From the NCBI GenBank assembly GCA_018697195.1, contig CM031860.1, positions 61,396,509 to 61,460,508 on the forward strand: a DNA stretch of 64,000 bases, given 5' to 3'. Shown here piece by piece: positions 22,576 through 34,618 of the stretch; the stretch's first letter is position 1, and each line of letters starts with the position of its first letter. Both the position numbers and the translations under genes were made by a program. Under the pieces are notes generated by a model. It was not told the origin of the DNA, searched no databases, and was given only the letters and a program-made list of their open reading frames with translations. This DNA comes from Certhia americana. Taxonomy: Eukaryota; Chordata; Aves; Passeriformes; Certhiidae.

Positions 22576-22645
22576 TTTGTTTCTTTGTTTACTTTTTTCT
22601 TTTTTTGTTTCTTTGTTTACTTTTTTCTTTTTTTGTTTCTTTTTG
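22576..22645. repeat. 28-bp-period T-rich tandem repeat
   Basis: The unit GTTTCTTTGTTTAC plus a T-rich spacer starts at 22579, 22607 and 22635, an exact 28-bp period over about 2.5 copies. It abuts the 5'-truncated end of the CR1 at 22571. Confidence 0.9.
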
Positions 22646-25600
22646 CTCTCTGCCAGGTTTTGGCTCAAAGGGGCTCTGAGGAGTGGAGCAGGGAGGAGAG
22701 CATGCAGAGATATCTGCAGGAGCCTCATTCCTTCTCCATCTCACCCTGCTGACACAGTGTGTGACAAATATCCTGTCTATGTCCAGGGAGGGCAAAACTG
22801 CAGCCTGTTATCTCCCTGTAGCAAGAGGCTCCCAGTGAGAGATCCCACAGGTGCCTCCATTCCAAAATTCCAATGTCAGAGATGGGCAAAGAGTTACACA
22901 CAACATTTTCATTTCCTGAGTGTCTACCCTGAACTCCAGAAGGCAGCTGCTCTCTGTGGATGCCCTTCCCTAAGCGTTTGCCACAATCAAATCAGGCTAC
23001 ACGACAGTGAACAGAATTCCAATGGGCTGAGCTCCAAAGGCTAAAATCCCTCATTCTGTCAGGAGAATGTCAACTTGATGGTTTGAGGAGAACAAAGGAG
23101 AGGAGAGACAATATCCTCCTTTCTCCCCCACTGTGAAGGATGTTGTACTGCAGGACGTTTGTGAATTTGTTTTTACATATCTCTGACAGCACCACATCTG
23201 TCCTGGCCAGTCAATACAATGTGATTGTGCTTTGGATTTCTAATTCCCATTAACAGTTCTCCCTTTGTAGCAGGGCTGAAGAGCCACACCAGATGTAATG
23301 GGCTGCTGTCTTTTCAGATTGCCCCCAAAAGAATGGATAATTTTAATTTACCAGCTACTTTTAAGCCAGCAGTTTGGTGCAGTGTGGAGTTGCATTTTGT
23401 ACTTGCTTAGCTGAAAGTGCAGCAGTGTTTTCTTTGGCTTGAACAAATGACTGCCCTATAACTCATAACAAGGCAGCTGCTGCACTGTTTTCCCTCAAAG
23501 TTTCTATCCATAAATGAGAATGGTTTTGGATTTGATGTGCTTTTATTGATGTGTAATATAAAACAAATGCATAAACTGCATACAGGGACACTAAATCACC
23601 CTGGAACTGCAGGTAATCAGAGTGGGTACAGCAACTCTTTAAAGCCTATTTAATGTTATAAAATAATACATATATATACTCGTCTGTATGTGCTGCTGAT
23701 CTATCCCACTTCTATATCCAAATGGATATGCAGTGCAAATTTCTTTCATTTCTTCTTATTTTTGGGGTGGTTACTTCCGGCCTGTCAGAATCAATCCATG
23801 CTTAGGAGAATGTGTTAGAGAATGGGGCAGCTCTACAGTCCCCAAGCAACACAATCAACCAAATACAACAGACAGAAAGAGGGGAAGGCACAAGAAAAAG
23901 TTACTGAAAGTCTGAAGTTGGAGAGATTGCTGTGTAAGGCAGTCAAATCAAATAAGAAAATTCAGTTTAATCAGGGCACACATATTAAAGTGCCCAGTCG
24001 AAAATAAACCCTTAACCTGATGGGAAAGAGCACAGGTATATGGGTCTAGAACAGATGTGAGACACACATTAATTATTGAAATCAATGAACCTGACATCCA
24101 GTATTAAAAAAGAGACAAAAACCCTATGCATTTTAAACCCACTGAGATCCCACTGAGAATCTGTGTTCTGTATGCAGTAACTCTGTGCGTGCCTCAGGGC
24201 TGGGGTAGTTACAGGATCAAAAATGTTTCTGCTTGTGGGTGTAGAGGAAAAATGTGTGACCCACAGGCAATGTGGCCACTGTGTTTTGAGAAATCAAATG
24301 TCTAATGAGAAAGAAGAGAAGGAAATGGTCTCTCTGTAGTGCTGTAGCCAGTGAGATATGCTGTGGGTGTTCCTCTGTGGGTGGCACACAGCATTTGTTT
24401 ATCTGTATTTTTACTCAGCAGAGGCCCATGACCTGACAATTTTCCAGTGGTTCATCTTAAGTGCTATCTCCCTCCTCTTTTTTATTCATCTGACAAGAAT
24501 AAGGAGTACGAGTAGGGGAAAACTCTTAAAGAGAATCAGATTTCCTGCCAGCAGTGCACACTATAGTCAGTGCTGATCTGCATTAATTACAGCCTGGAAT
24601 CTGTCCCGCAACCTTTCCAGCTGCCCCAGACTGCCAGCCCCTCTTCAAAACAACACCTTGCACACAGGTGAGGCAGATGAATGGATTTAACTTCAACGAT
24701 CCCAGTTTATCCCTTTGTGGGGTGTTTGTGAGCCAGCTGCAGTTCCCTGGGCATTACCCCCTCAGGAGAGCAGTGGAGGACAAAATGCTTTGGTCCTGTC
24801 TTCCAAGCACACACATCCCATATCTGGCTCCAAGTCTCAGCACAGCTGCTGTATTTTCTCCCATGTTTTGTTGTATCTTTTCCCTGTAACATATGAATCT
24901 CTAACACCCAATTCTTTGCTTTTGTCCAGGGTTGAATGCTGGTGTTAAAGAGTATTTCATGTTCCAGCTCCAAAATGAAGCAGTAGTGTGGAAATTCCTA
25001 GAGCGGCAAACACCTTGTTCCACCCTTCAGATGGAATGGGCATGAGCCATCCTAACCTGGCAAGCACAAGGCTTTCAGTAAATATCTGTTATAAAGCCTC
25101 TGCAGATACAGAGGGTCAGCAAAGGAAATAACCTGGGGCATCAACTTGTTCCAGCTATTGGAATAGCTTAGGTATGCTTCAAGGACTTTGGACTACGAAC
25201 AACTAATAGTAATTCTCTTTTATCTTAGGACCAGGAAATTCTCAGTTATTATGACCTGCAGCAAAATAACAGGTGTGCAACAATGTGCCAGTTGTGGATT
25301 TGTTATAGTCTGTTGTAATAAATAAGTCTCATCTCCAGTTATTGCTCACATTAATCTATGTGTTCATTCCCTGGGTTTGATGTTTACTTCCAGCTTGATA
25401 CCTAATTAAATATTGTCAAAATAAAGCCATTACTGATGCCATGTGTTAATGTGTTCACTGTGTTTAGTGTGTTCACTGATTGGGTGGGTTTAGATTGAGA
25501 TGCAGACCTCACACAGGGGAAAAAACCCACCCTTGGAGAACCCTCAGGGTGAGAATTGCAATGCAGTAAAGTTTTACCTTAGGTCATCACTTTTCCCATC

Positions 25601-28600
25601 AGTGACTCAGACTCTTTCCCACCCCTTGCATTTCAATGGGCCTGTGCCTCATTCTGGGTAAGCTGCAAATCTGAGCAAGGGAAAGCCAATTCCTTCAAAA
25701 TGTCTCTGGAGTTTTTGCGCATTCATGGCAAAGGATGAATGTTTGGGGGTTAGTTAGGACACTGTCAACACTTCATTAAGATTGCTTCCTATTTGGCTGG
25801 CATTTTCCTTGCACTGAAATGCTTGTTACTACTTGCACCAGGAATAGCAAACACACATTTGAATATTTTGGTATTCATCAAAAGTCCTTTCTTCCTTCTG
25901 CATGTTGATGCTTTATTTCCAAGACTATCAGGATTGCCCAAAGCCATTAAAGTAGCAGATTCTGCCAGGAAATAATAAAAAAAAAAAACCCTGTGAGTAT
26001 TTTTTAAAAAAAAATCTTGTTTCACAACATCTTCCATCAGTTTAGCCATCTAAATGTGTCTGGTACACAGCCTCCTTCCATTAGGCAGTCTGAGCCTACT
26101 GGGATCCTCAGACAAAGCATTCCTTTGCAGAAAGAACTACAAGTTTAGATTGGAAGTCTGATTTTTGATGACAGTTTATGCATTTGATAAACGTACCTTT
26201 AATGGCTGTCACAACAGGAACACACACTTCAATTCAATTTTTATTTCCTTTGCCCTCTGAACTTTGTTGTCATCAGAAATGGAATTCTGGAAAGGAATTT
26301 GCTAGACGTTTTAGGACATCTACTCATTTCTTCACTGTAGCTTGTCAGTCACAGATAATGGGAAAAATGAAATCACTGCACAGATAGACAAGAATGCATT
26401 GCCTGAAGGCAGCTTTGCATTACAATTGATAATTTTACGTACAGTTTTGCACCAAACTTTTCTTCTACATAACAGGAAGAAGTGCTGTGGCAAGGAGATA
26501 CCTTATGCTCATCATAAACATGATTTATCCAGCACTTCTTTGAAGAATACCTGGAATGGTCATACTTGGTCACACTGTTACAGCTGTCCCTGAACGGTTT
26601 TATTGCCATTTCCACAGCCCTTGTTACATAGGGAGGAAGGCAGGATTTTTGAAGAAATGGACAGCAGGGTGGAAAAAATGCTGTTCTGCAAGAAGCACCA
26701 AATGCACTACAGGGCGGAGGCCCTTATCCTGTCCAGGTGTTTTCATTTGTCCAGCTGAGCTCCCTTAGCCTCCAGTGAGAAAAAGAAACATTTAAAGTGT
26801 GATTTATCTGCCCAGGCTGAGGTGCCTGTTTCAGCACTAGATGAACAGCACAGTAAGTGTCTCCTCCTCCTCCCTGTTACCTATTAAAGGAGTGCAGGAC
26901 AGCAAGATGCAGTGCAGTTATCTACACCAGGAGTGCCTGCTTTTGCTCAGATTAATCCCGTTTCTGATATCTGGATTTCAAGTCACCAACTCTTCAATCT
27001 GACCACATCAGTGCCATGAAGCATAAAATTAAAAAGGCTAACACAAATGATGGATATTGTGTCTCAATATCCTGAAATAAATCAGGAGAATTATGCTTGC
27101 AGCTGAAGGTTGAGGTGTTGAGGGCCCACCTGTGCCTGTTCCATCTTAGGAGAAATACACCAGGGCATAAATCCTGTCCCATTGCCATTAAGCATCCTTG
27201 CTCAGTTTTTTAGGTGATTTCTTTCAGTGAACAAAGGCAAGTTTAACCTGGTGATGAATGGTTAGAAAGGAAATTCTAGCACAATTTCCCTTTCCATTTT
27301 TATATATACACAGAGAAAAAAAACCCCTCAGTTTATTTCTTGACATTGTCAGTGAATTTGCACTGAATTTGTGTAAACTTTGCAACTTTGTATGACTGTA
27401 AGGGAAGAAGAAGCTGAATGTCTCAACACAGATCCTACCTGTCTGTGAACCTTTGTCCTGACAGTGTAGAAATAGTTACAAAAGGAGACTGGTTTCCTTA
27501 CTTAATTTGATGAATGATCTGAAAGGAGGCTTTACAGGTATCACAGAAAAACTTGGGTATAACAGTGGGTTGACAGCCCAGGAACTCTTTTCCTTTTGTT
27601 TTAAGCAGTTCCCTCCAAAGGTTGCTGCAGGCTGCTCTGGTCTCCTTCTTATTTATTAGAAATTATCAGAAAACTAAAATAAAATACATTCATTTTGTCA
27701 CAGGAGAGATTCTTTCAATAAATGCCTTTTAGTTTCCTACTAGATAGGAAGCGACCCAGAAGTGTGCTAGATACCTTGACAAGCTAAAAATGGATAAACT
27801 TTAGAATCTGATGGGCTGTGATGGTTTAAATAGACTGTGACCCAAGCCAGGCCAGCAGAGCTGAGGTTTAGGATGCAGTGGTGAATTCAAGCACACCTGA
27901 GTTAGCTGGGACAGAACTGGGACTGATAACCCAAGGGTTCAGCACCATCCACAAGCCTACCTGCACACCTCAGCATCAACATTGAACTGAATTTTCTGCC
28001 TGATTCCTCTCCAATGTCAACATTTTTGTCACCTGCCTGCTGCAGTTACTTCCTGAATAACAACACAGATATGCCCAAATTTTGTACAGAGGGATCACCT
28101 ACGGCAAAACATACCAGCAGAATAAAAGCAGAAACACTGCCTGTGTGCCTGACCATCTTCTAAATAAAGTCCCTTCATGCTCATTTCTAGCAGTTTCAAA
28201 TTCAGCAAGAAAAACTGGTCTGATTAGCCTGGTGTGGAGGTAAAGCTATGTGTGAGAAGTACCCTCCAAATAACAAGCTTTGAGGCCTTTCATTAGCAAA
28301 AAGGTCATTGGTGGTTTAATGCCCATTTCCCAGATGCCACATTAATGGGAATAAACTCATTTAAAAGATTTGTGATAAGTAAATAAGCTACTGCAGGACT
28401 GCTTCAGCACATTCCCCATCACTCCAAGGGCAGGGAAGAACGAAAGGAATGTTTTCCTTTGTGAGCAATAATGAGAGAGGAAGGAGAACTCATCACTGTT
28501 TTCTGCCTGGGTGTGTTGGTGGTCTGGTTCTTCCCTCCACCATGCCCATTTGCTAAAGCTGTGTGCACTCTAAATGAGAATAAAGCTTCTTGAATGACTT

Positions 28601-31442
28601 GCAGGGGCTTCCAGGGCCCTCGTGCTGTGTTTGTTGTGCTCCATACAGAGAAATTGAGTCACTGGAAGCCTTGGGAGCTGTGTGTCACCCACATTGGTAG
28701 AGGAGAAACCTGTGTCCTAGAATGAATCCAGCAGGGATTGAAACTCCTTAACAAATTAAATCAGAGTCCCTGGAACAGCACCTTTAGCCAAAGGAAGTGA
28801 CACAATGCCTCTATTTTTCCAGCTATCATGCTCTGGGGAACCAGGTACTTTTCTCTCTATGGCCCACGGACATATAATATAATGAATTTTTACCTTATTA
28901 ATTTCTTCCCTGTTAACATCTGTCCTCCCGAATCTTTCACATTTTTTAGTTTCCCATTTTATTCTATTTAGAAGCCACAGATTTTCTGGTTCTTCCCTGC
29001 CCAACCTGCAGGAAATAAAATGCAGAAACTAAAGACTGAAGGGAAAGAAGTGAACCCCACATACCATACACTTTTTTGTCTTCCAGTTTTACGTCAGAAC
29101 TGGTTTAGCACATAAGGAATTAAATAAAAAATTAATTCAGACACCAATTTTGATTTTGAAAAGTTATTTGAAAGCTAAGCCATTTAAATTGCTCAAAGTA
29201 ATGTCCTGGTATATATTTTTCATTTGGAAGTTGAGTTTTCAACGAGATCACTTTTTTTCCCTCCAGATACTTTGGGTGATTAAAGGAAAAGAAGCTCTAC
29301 TATTTGCACACATAAAACACCAGCATGACTTAACTTCACTCTTCCTTGGCCCAAGGAGATGTGGATTAAAATAAGCAATGCTTTCCTAGAATCCTGGCCC
29401 ACATGATTGTGGATTTCTCTCCATTAAAGCAATAATTTCCTCCTCTAGCACTTTCTAAAGATAGCTGAAGTGAGGATTTTCTTTTTTTTAATAAAAATAA
29501 TTTCTCTGAGGGACCTCAAGAACTGAATCCCAACTCCCACTGTCAGACCAAGAAAAGTAACTTTAGGTACCCTGTGAAAATGTGTTGTAAATACTAAGGG
29601 CTTGTTAGCCAGAATTTTTGAGAAGTTTGTAGGAGGAGGGGGGAACTTGATGAAGTCCTTGTGAAATTAACATCTTGTTGATCAACCTCCTTGAGAATAA
29701 ATAGTGGGCTGATTTCTGGAGTTAAGGCAACTTTGTAATAGAAGCACGAGAGTTCCCTGGCACTGGGCTGGAGTCTTTGTTCAGTCTTAGGATAATTTAT
29801 AACAAACATTGTGCCCCTTGTCCATGGGTCATGACACTGAGACATTCAGTTGCTTGGAATATCTGGAATAAACCTATTGGGTTGTCTTCACCTGCTTTGG
29901 TGGCATCTATGCAAAATAACTGAGATTTGAGCCTCATTAGCATTATGGCTGGCTGGAGGCAGCTGTGGTGCTTTTGGGCATCTGAACTTCAGCTGAAGTA
30001 CTTACAGCTTGCAGAAAAATGGCTGACATTTGGAAGGGATGTGCAGTGTTTAAAGATTGCTGATTCAATATGTTTTAAGTGATCCCTAGGTGTGGATGCT
30101 TTCAAGTTAAGATCCTGGGAGTTTTTAAGTCAATGGATTTGTTTAACTACTGGAGCAAGTTCTTTTTGGCTAAACATATGGGAACTTTTCAGCCTAATTG
30201 GTTTGCAGCTGTACATTGCTTTCACGCTGGAGAGAGCTCTGGTCTCTCCAGGAGGCCAAAATTTCTACTTTCTACTTTCCCAAAAGCTCTATCTATAAAG
30301 GAAGAAATGTCCAGTGGTTAAGATGTTAGTTTGATACTGAGTTCTGAGTTAATTAATTCTATGAAGGAATAATAATTCTAGGAAGGGCTGGCTGGATGCT
30401 TCTCCAGGAAGCCATGTGGAAATAAAATTTGCATCAGTCATAACTGAATCCACAAAATAGCCCTCTGACAGATTTTAGTCCCACTTTATTCTCAGGCTAT
30501 GATCAATAAATTAAAATGCCCATTTATATAATTCTGACACTTTAAACCCCAGTACTTGGAGTGGCTCATTAAAGAAATGCATTGGAATGTCTGTGTTGAG
30601 TAATCCTTGAAGTTTTCTAACTTACTGTATCTATGACCAAAGGTGTTAGAAACAGTTTTCAGATCTAGTTACAGGCACAGCTTTAGATGTCGATGGAATT
30701 AATATTAGAAACAGGGTATGTGGTTTGTTCTTGTTACCTTCTCAATTATTTTGTAATTACTGTTTTAGGATCTTTATGGTCAGAGATTACATTAGGACCA
30801 CTGTAATACTTATCCACTTTCCATTATTTTCTATAATCACTTCATGAACCCTGGCATATTTTTGGCCACTGTGGTTCAAGTTGGGAATGCTCTGAAATGA
30901 AATATGGGGGCAAGAAAAGTAATTTTTTTTCTTTATTTTTTCTTTTTTTATTAATAGGTCCTGTATTTTGAGATTTGATTGCTAGTGATTCCTTATTCCT
31001 TACATATGCTTGCAATTTTCTCTATAATTTGTGTTCCTTATATGGTACATTTTTTCCAGATTTATTCTTAATATTTCAAATTCTTGTCCATGCTTTCCTT
31101 CAATCTTTGTTTATGCATTTTCTACCACATAATCTGTTTTCCTCTACTTTTATTCCTTTTTGTCTACAAGTTTTTTAACTTATTGTTTGATGTTTTATTC
31201 TATACACAGTTGAATCAAGAATTCCCACATCTTCTTTGTAAATAAGCAACAAAACAACAAAAACTATGAACCATGCATAACACTGTACAAAACAAAACAA
31301 CACAACACACACATTTGTTTTTGAGTAGATATCAAAAAATTTGATTGTTGTCAATAGCAAAGAGCATGAGTGACAGAAAATCCTGACTGTTTTCAAAGAC
31401 ATTTTCCTATTCTATACTTTTACAGAATCATATATATACTAA
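22646..31442. other. Unique AT-rich DNA, no gene recognised
   Basis: About 8.8 kb, the longest interval with neither a recognisable repeat nor a gene. Open frames are short (up to about 155 codons at 22577-23044, whose first part is the T-rich tandem repeat). Two neighbouring A-runs lie at 25977-25988 and 26007-26016. No CpG island, RNA gene or transposon was recognised. A segment near 27800-27960 is slightly GC-richer without any family match. Confidence 0.5.
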
Positions 31443-31485
31443 AAATGCTGGGATGTAGAAATAAATGCTGGGATGTAGAAATAAA
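31443..31485. repeat. 20-bp tandem duplication
   Basis: AAATGCTGGGATGTAGAAAT is present twice head to tail with no mismatch, with a few bases of a third copy. It is a recent small tandem duplication. Confidence 0.92.
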
Positions 31486-32220
31486 CATTTGGAAATTAGA
31501 CACTTGTCCTGGTCAGTAGAGGTACTAAGGGAAGGGTGGTGAGAATTTACTGGCTGGCCAAAGCAGCTTTTTGAAAGCAGAATGGTTGGAAATTCATGTG
31601 AAAAAAATGACCACAGAACTCAAAACTGCTAAAACACTCACTTTTGAAACTGGTATGTGCTAGTAGTATCATTGTGAAGCTGTCAGGCTATTTGTTTTTG
31701 TTGTCCCACCAAATTTAAGAGCCTCTAGTTCCCACAAAACGAGTGGGGAAACCAGGCAAAGTAGAAGATCGAAATTAAAAGTCTGAAGTAAAAGCCTGTA
31801 GAATACAGAGCAGCACAGTTAAAGACCAAGACAAGTACAAAAGAGATGCACTCTACAATAAAACAGATTTGTTTAGCAAAATGGTTTCTTAAAATTGTCC
31901 TTAAAACCTGTGAATCTACTACCCTGCTCATGGAAGGAACCAACTATTGCTCATGCATGCTGGATCAACACCCTCTGAAGGAAAAGCAGCACGATTCCTG
32001 TGGAAATCTGAATTAAGCCTGATCATCTGGCAGAAGGAAAAAAAAAGCTCCAAAAAAAAGAAAGAAAGAAGCCTTGAGGAACAACTTATGCTAACGGAAC
32101 AACCAAAATTAAGTGGAGAAGTGATATTGGCCAGGAATGGAAATGGCATCAAGAAAGAACTAAATCTTTAATTTAAAATTTAAATAATATTTAGAATTGG
32201 GTGCTTTCCACTTCCCTGTT
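31486..32220. other. Unique AT-rich DNA upstream of a poly-A tract
   Basis: No gene recognised. The last 270 bp are purine-rich (for example 32037-32070) and contain opposite short frames at 31928-32171. They lead into the poly-A tract at 32221, so a retroposed transcript was considered, but no flanking duplication was found. Confidence 0.5.
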
Positions 32221-32270
32221 AAAAAAAAAAAAAAAAAAAAAAAACAAAAAAAAAAAAAGAGAGAGAGAAA
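32221..32270. repeat. Poly-A with (GA)n tail
   Basis: Twenty-four A, one C and thirteen A are followed by a short GA repeat. It could be an A-rich microsatellite or the remnant of a retroposon tail. No target-site duplication was found on inspection. Confidence 0.85.
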
Positions 32271-33520
32271 GCTATTAGGAAAAAGACCAATTTTTATTTT
32301 AACAATTGTGTAACCAGCACAAGTGGTAATGCATTCCTGTAGCTTACACCACCATTAAGCACCTAATAAGACACTATGCCAATAGCTGCAAAAATAAGCT
32401 GGGTGAAAAGAGCTTATTTCTTTCAGAACATGACTTATGAAATGCTAGTTCTCGTTCAGAAATATATGAAGAGGTAGAGCAAGGGAATAACCTGTTTAAA
32501 TCAAGGTGACTGATTAGAAATCCCTCAGCATTTTACAGAGCAATAATGTGAATAAATTGTTAGTTGTGAGCAGTCCAGATAGCTGAGTATATTTAATACG
32601 GATTTAATTTTTTTTTTTTTTTTTTTAATTTGTAGTAATGTAGTGGTTCTGGTACTTTGCACCCAAATTACAACCAGGACAGAAGAGCACTGTAACAGAC
32701 CAAAGATGAAGATCCTGGGCTTCAGTTAAACTGCTATCAGAAGGGTTGCACTGGTAAACTTTTCATAGTAGAATGTTTACCCGCTGCCCTAACGCCAGTG
32801 GTGCTGCTCCAGAGTTACTTAGTGCTGAGTGTAATTATTTATTCCTCCTGAAAAAGAGGTGTGAATTGGAAGAAGTAATGTTTGCAGGTTCCATTAATTT
32901 TTTTTTTATGTCAGTCATTAGGGAAAACTGCTTTTGGCTGGTGATTGGCAATGCTTTCAGAAAAAGCAGCCTTCTATTCATCAGCAGTACTGATCCAGAA
33001 ATGTCCTTGATCAGTATTCTGGGGACCAGATTAATACTATGAATACAGCTGCTATGTAAAACTCACTGTGTCTGACAAGTAGAGTTGTATTTAATATTAA
33101 TTTTTACCTCTGTGACAGAGATACTACATAGTACATAGCAAAAACTTTACACTGAGGAATAATTTCAACACTATCAAGAATGTAGTTCAGAAGGCATCTG
33201 ACTTTCTCAGTATCTTTTCTAGATTGCTGCCAATGAAACTTGCCCCTCTGTTAGTAGTCTTTGCCAAATCTTCTCTTCTGTCAGCAGTGAGTAAGGTTAT
33301 TTCGGAGGTGCCACAGAGTTATTGTGTTCTTCTCCACTGTGAATTTGTTATATTATCACTTCCTCCAAAGATTTTTCTTATTTAAGCCCATAGAAACATT
33401 TTTGATGGTCTGTTTTTACAGAGTCCATAGCAACAGAGTTTTCATGGCATCCAAAATGATTTCATTTCACTAAACTTCAGAAGCATTAAATATGAACAAG
33501 CTCAGTTTCTTTTATTAGGG
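32271..33520. other. Unique AT-rich DNA
   Basis: No gene recognised. A poly-T run of 19 lies at 32608-32626. The plus-strand frame at 32773-33042 (89 codons) shows no motif. Confidence 0.5.
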
Positions 33521-33734
33521 AATTAGACATTAGGAGGAAGCTCTTCCCTGTGAGGGTGGGCAGGCCCTGGCACAGGGTACCCAGAGAAGCTGGGGCTGCT
33601 CCTGGATCCCTAGAAGTGTCCAAGGTGAGGCTGGGATGGAGCTCTGAGTGACCATGGCAGGGAAGTGGAATTACATGGTCTTTAAGGTTCCTTCCAATAC
33701 AAACAATTCTATGATTCTATTCTATGATTTTTAT
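33521..33734 (+). mobile_element. CR1 LINE 3' fragment, plus strand
   Basis: Landmarks: 'aattagacattaggaggaag', 'gtgagggtgggcaggccctg', 'cccagagaagctggggctgc', 'catggtctttaaggttcctt' and the tail 'attctatgattctattctat'. The tail is a textbook avian CR1 3' repeat and shows that the 3' end is intact. About 210 bp remain and the copy is non-coding. Confidence 0.95.
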
Positions 33735-34395
33735 TCTACACTGAAATCTGTAAAAAACCTCCTAAAGCTTCTCCTGAAGGAACACAACAAAAGATCAAGC
33801 AGAGCTTTCTCCTTGCCTGTGTGATCAAATCCAACAGCCGACATTTTAGGAACAGCACATTGTCCATTGACTCCACCTCTGCACCTCCTAGTTTATCTCA
33901 CCACATTAAACCTCTTTTCATTTGATTTAAATGCTTACACTACATTTCCTGATTTTTAAAAATTCATCCCTGTCCCTTGCAGAAGGCATCTTAGAGGTCC
34001 CCCAGAGGATTGCTGGATCTTAGATGGAAACACCCAAGTGGGTCCAGGGCTGCCAAGCAAAGCACAAAGGAGCTGTGAGAAACCCCCCTGTAAGCACAGT
34101 GGGCATTTCAGCTACTGCACCTGGAGATGAGGATCGACAGCAGCTCATGCTGGAATTAACTGCAAGTGAAGCTGTAGAGCTGCTCCACAGCCAAACTCCC
34201 TGTAGCTGTCAGCAGTGTCCGACCCACCAGGAGCAGCCCCTGGGGATCTTGCAGGATCAACGGGCTGTGAAGTGGCTTTGCACAGTGAACCTCACAGCAT
34301 GGTTCTTCATGCAGGGCACAGCACACAATATTTAAGTTTTTCTGCTTCTCAGCTGACTGCTGCAGTAGTTTAACTCTTTCCACTCATTCACAAAC
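33735..34395. other. Unique DNA between two opposed CR1 fragments
   Basis: About 660 bp separate a plus-strand and a minus-strand CR1. The middle (about 34020-34340) is GC-richer and open on both strands (plus 34024-34335, 103 codons; minus 34156-34383), with no recognisable domain. Confidence 0.5.
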
Positions 34396-34618
34396 AAGAT
34401 AACCTGGTTCTACCCCCTCCATGGGCAGGGACACCCTGCACTAGCCTGGGTTTCTCAGAACACCTTTCAATCTGGCCTGGAACACTTCCAGGGGTGGGGC
34501 AGCCACAGATTCTCTGGGAAACCTGTGTCAGGGTCTTCCCACCCTCACAGGGAAGAATTTCTCCCCAATACCGAGTCAAAATCTCTCCTCTTTTAATCTA
34601 GTTTGTTTCCAGTTGCTT
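34396..34618 (-). mobile_element. CR1 LINE 3' fragment, minus strand
   Basis: The landmarks 'ccccctccatgggcaggg', 'cctggaacacttccaggggt', 'ggcagccacagattctctgg', 'cttcccaccctcacagggaa' and 'gaatttctccccaatacc' match the same CR1 type as 22187. The terminal ATTCT repeat is missing or decayed at the 34396 side. The copy is old and non-coding. Confidence 0.93.

Noticed and set aside
22577..23044. A 155-codon plus-strand open frame with a hydrophobic start that looks like a signal or membrane segment
   Set aside because: The Phe/Leu-rich start is the translation of the 28-bp T-rich tandem repeat.
32221..32626. A-run and T-run about 350 bp apart as a possible inverted pair
   Set aside because: No complementary bases next to the runs support an inverted repeat, unlike at 48967-49007.
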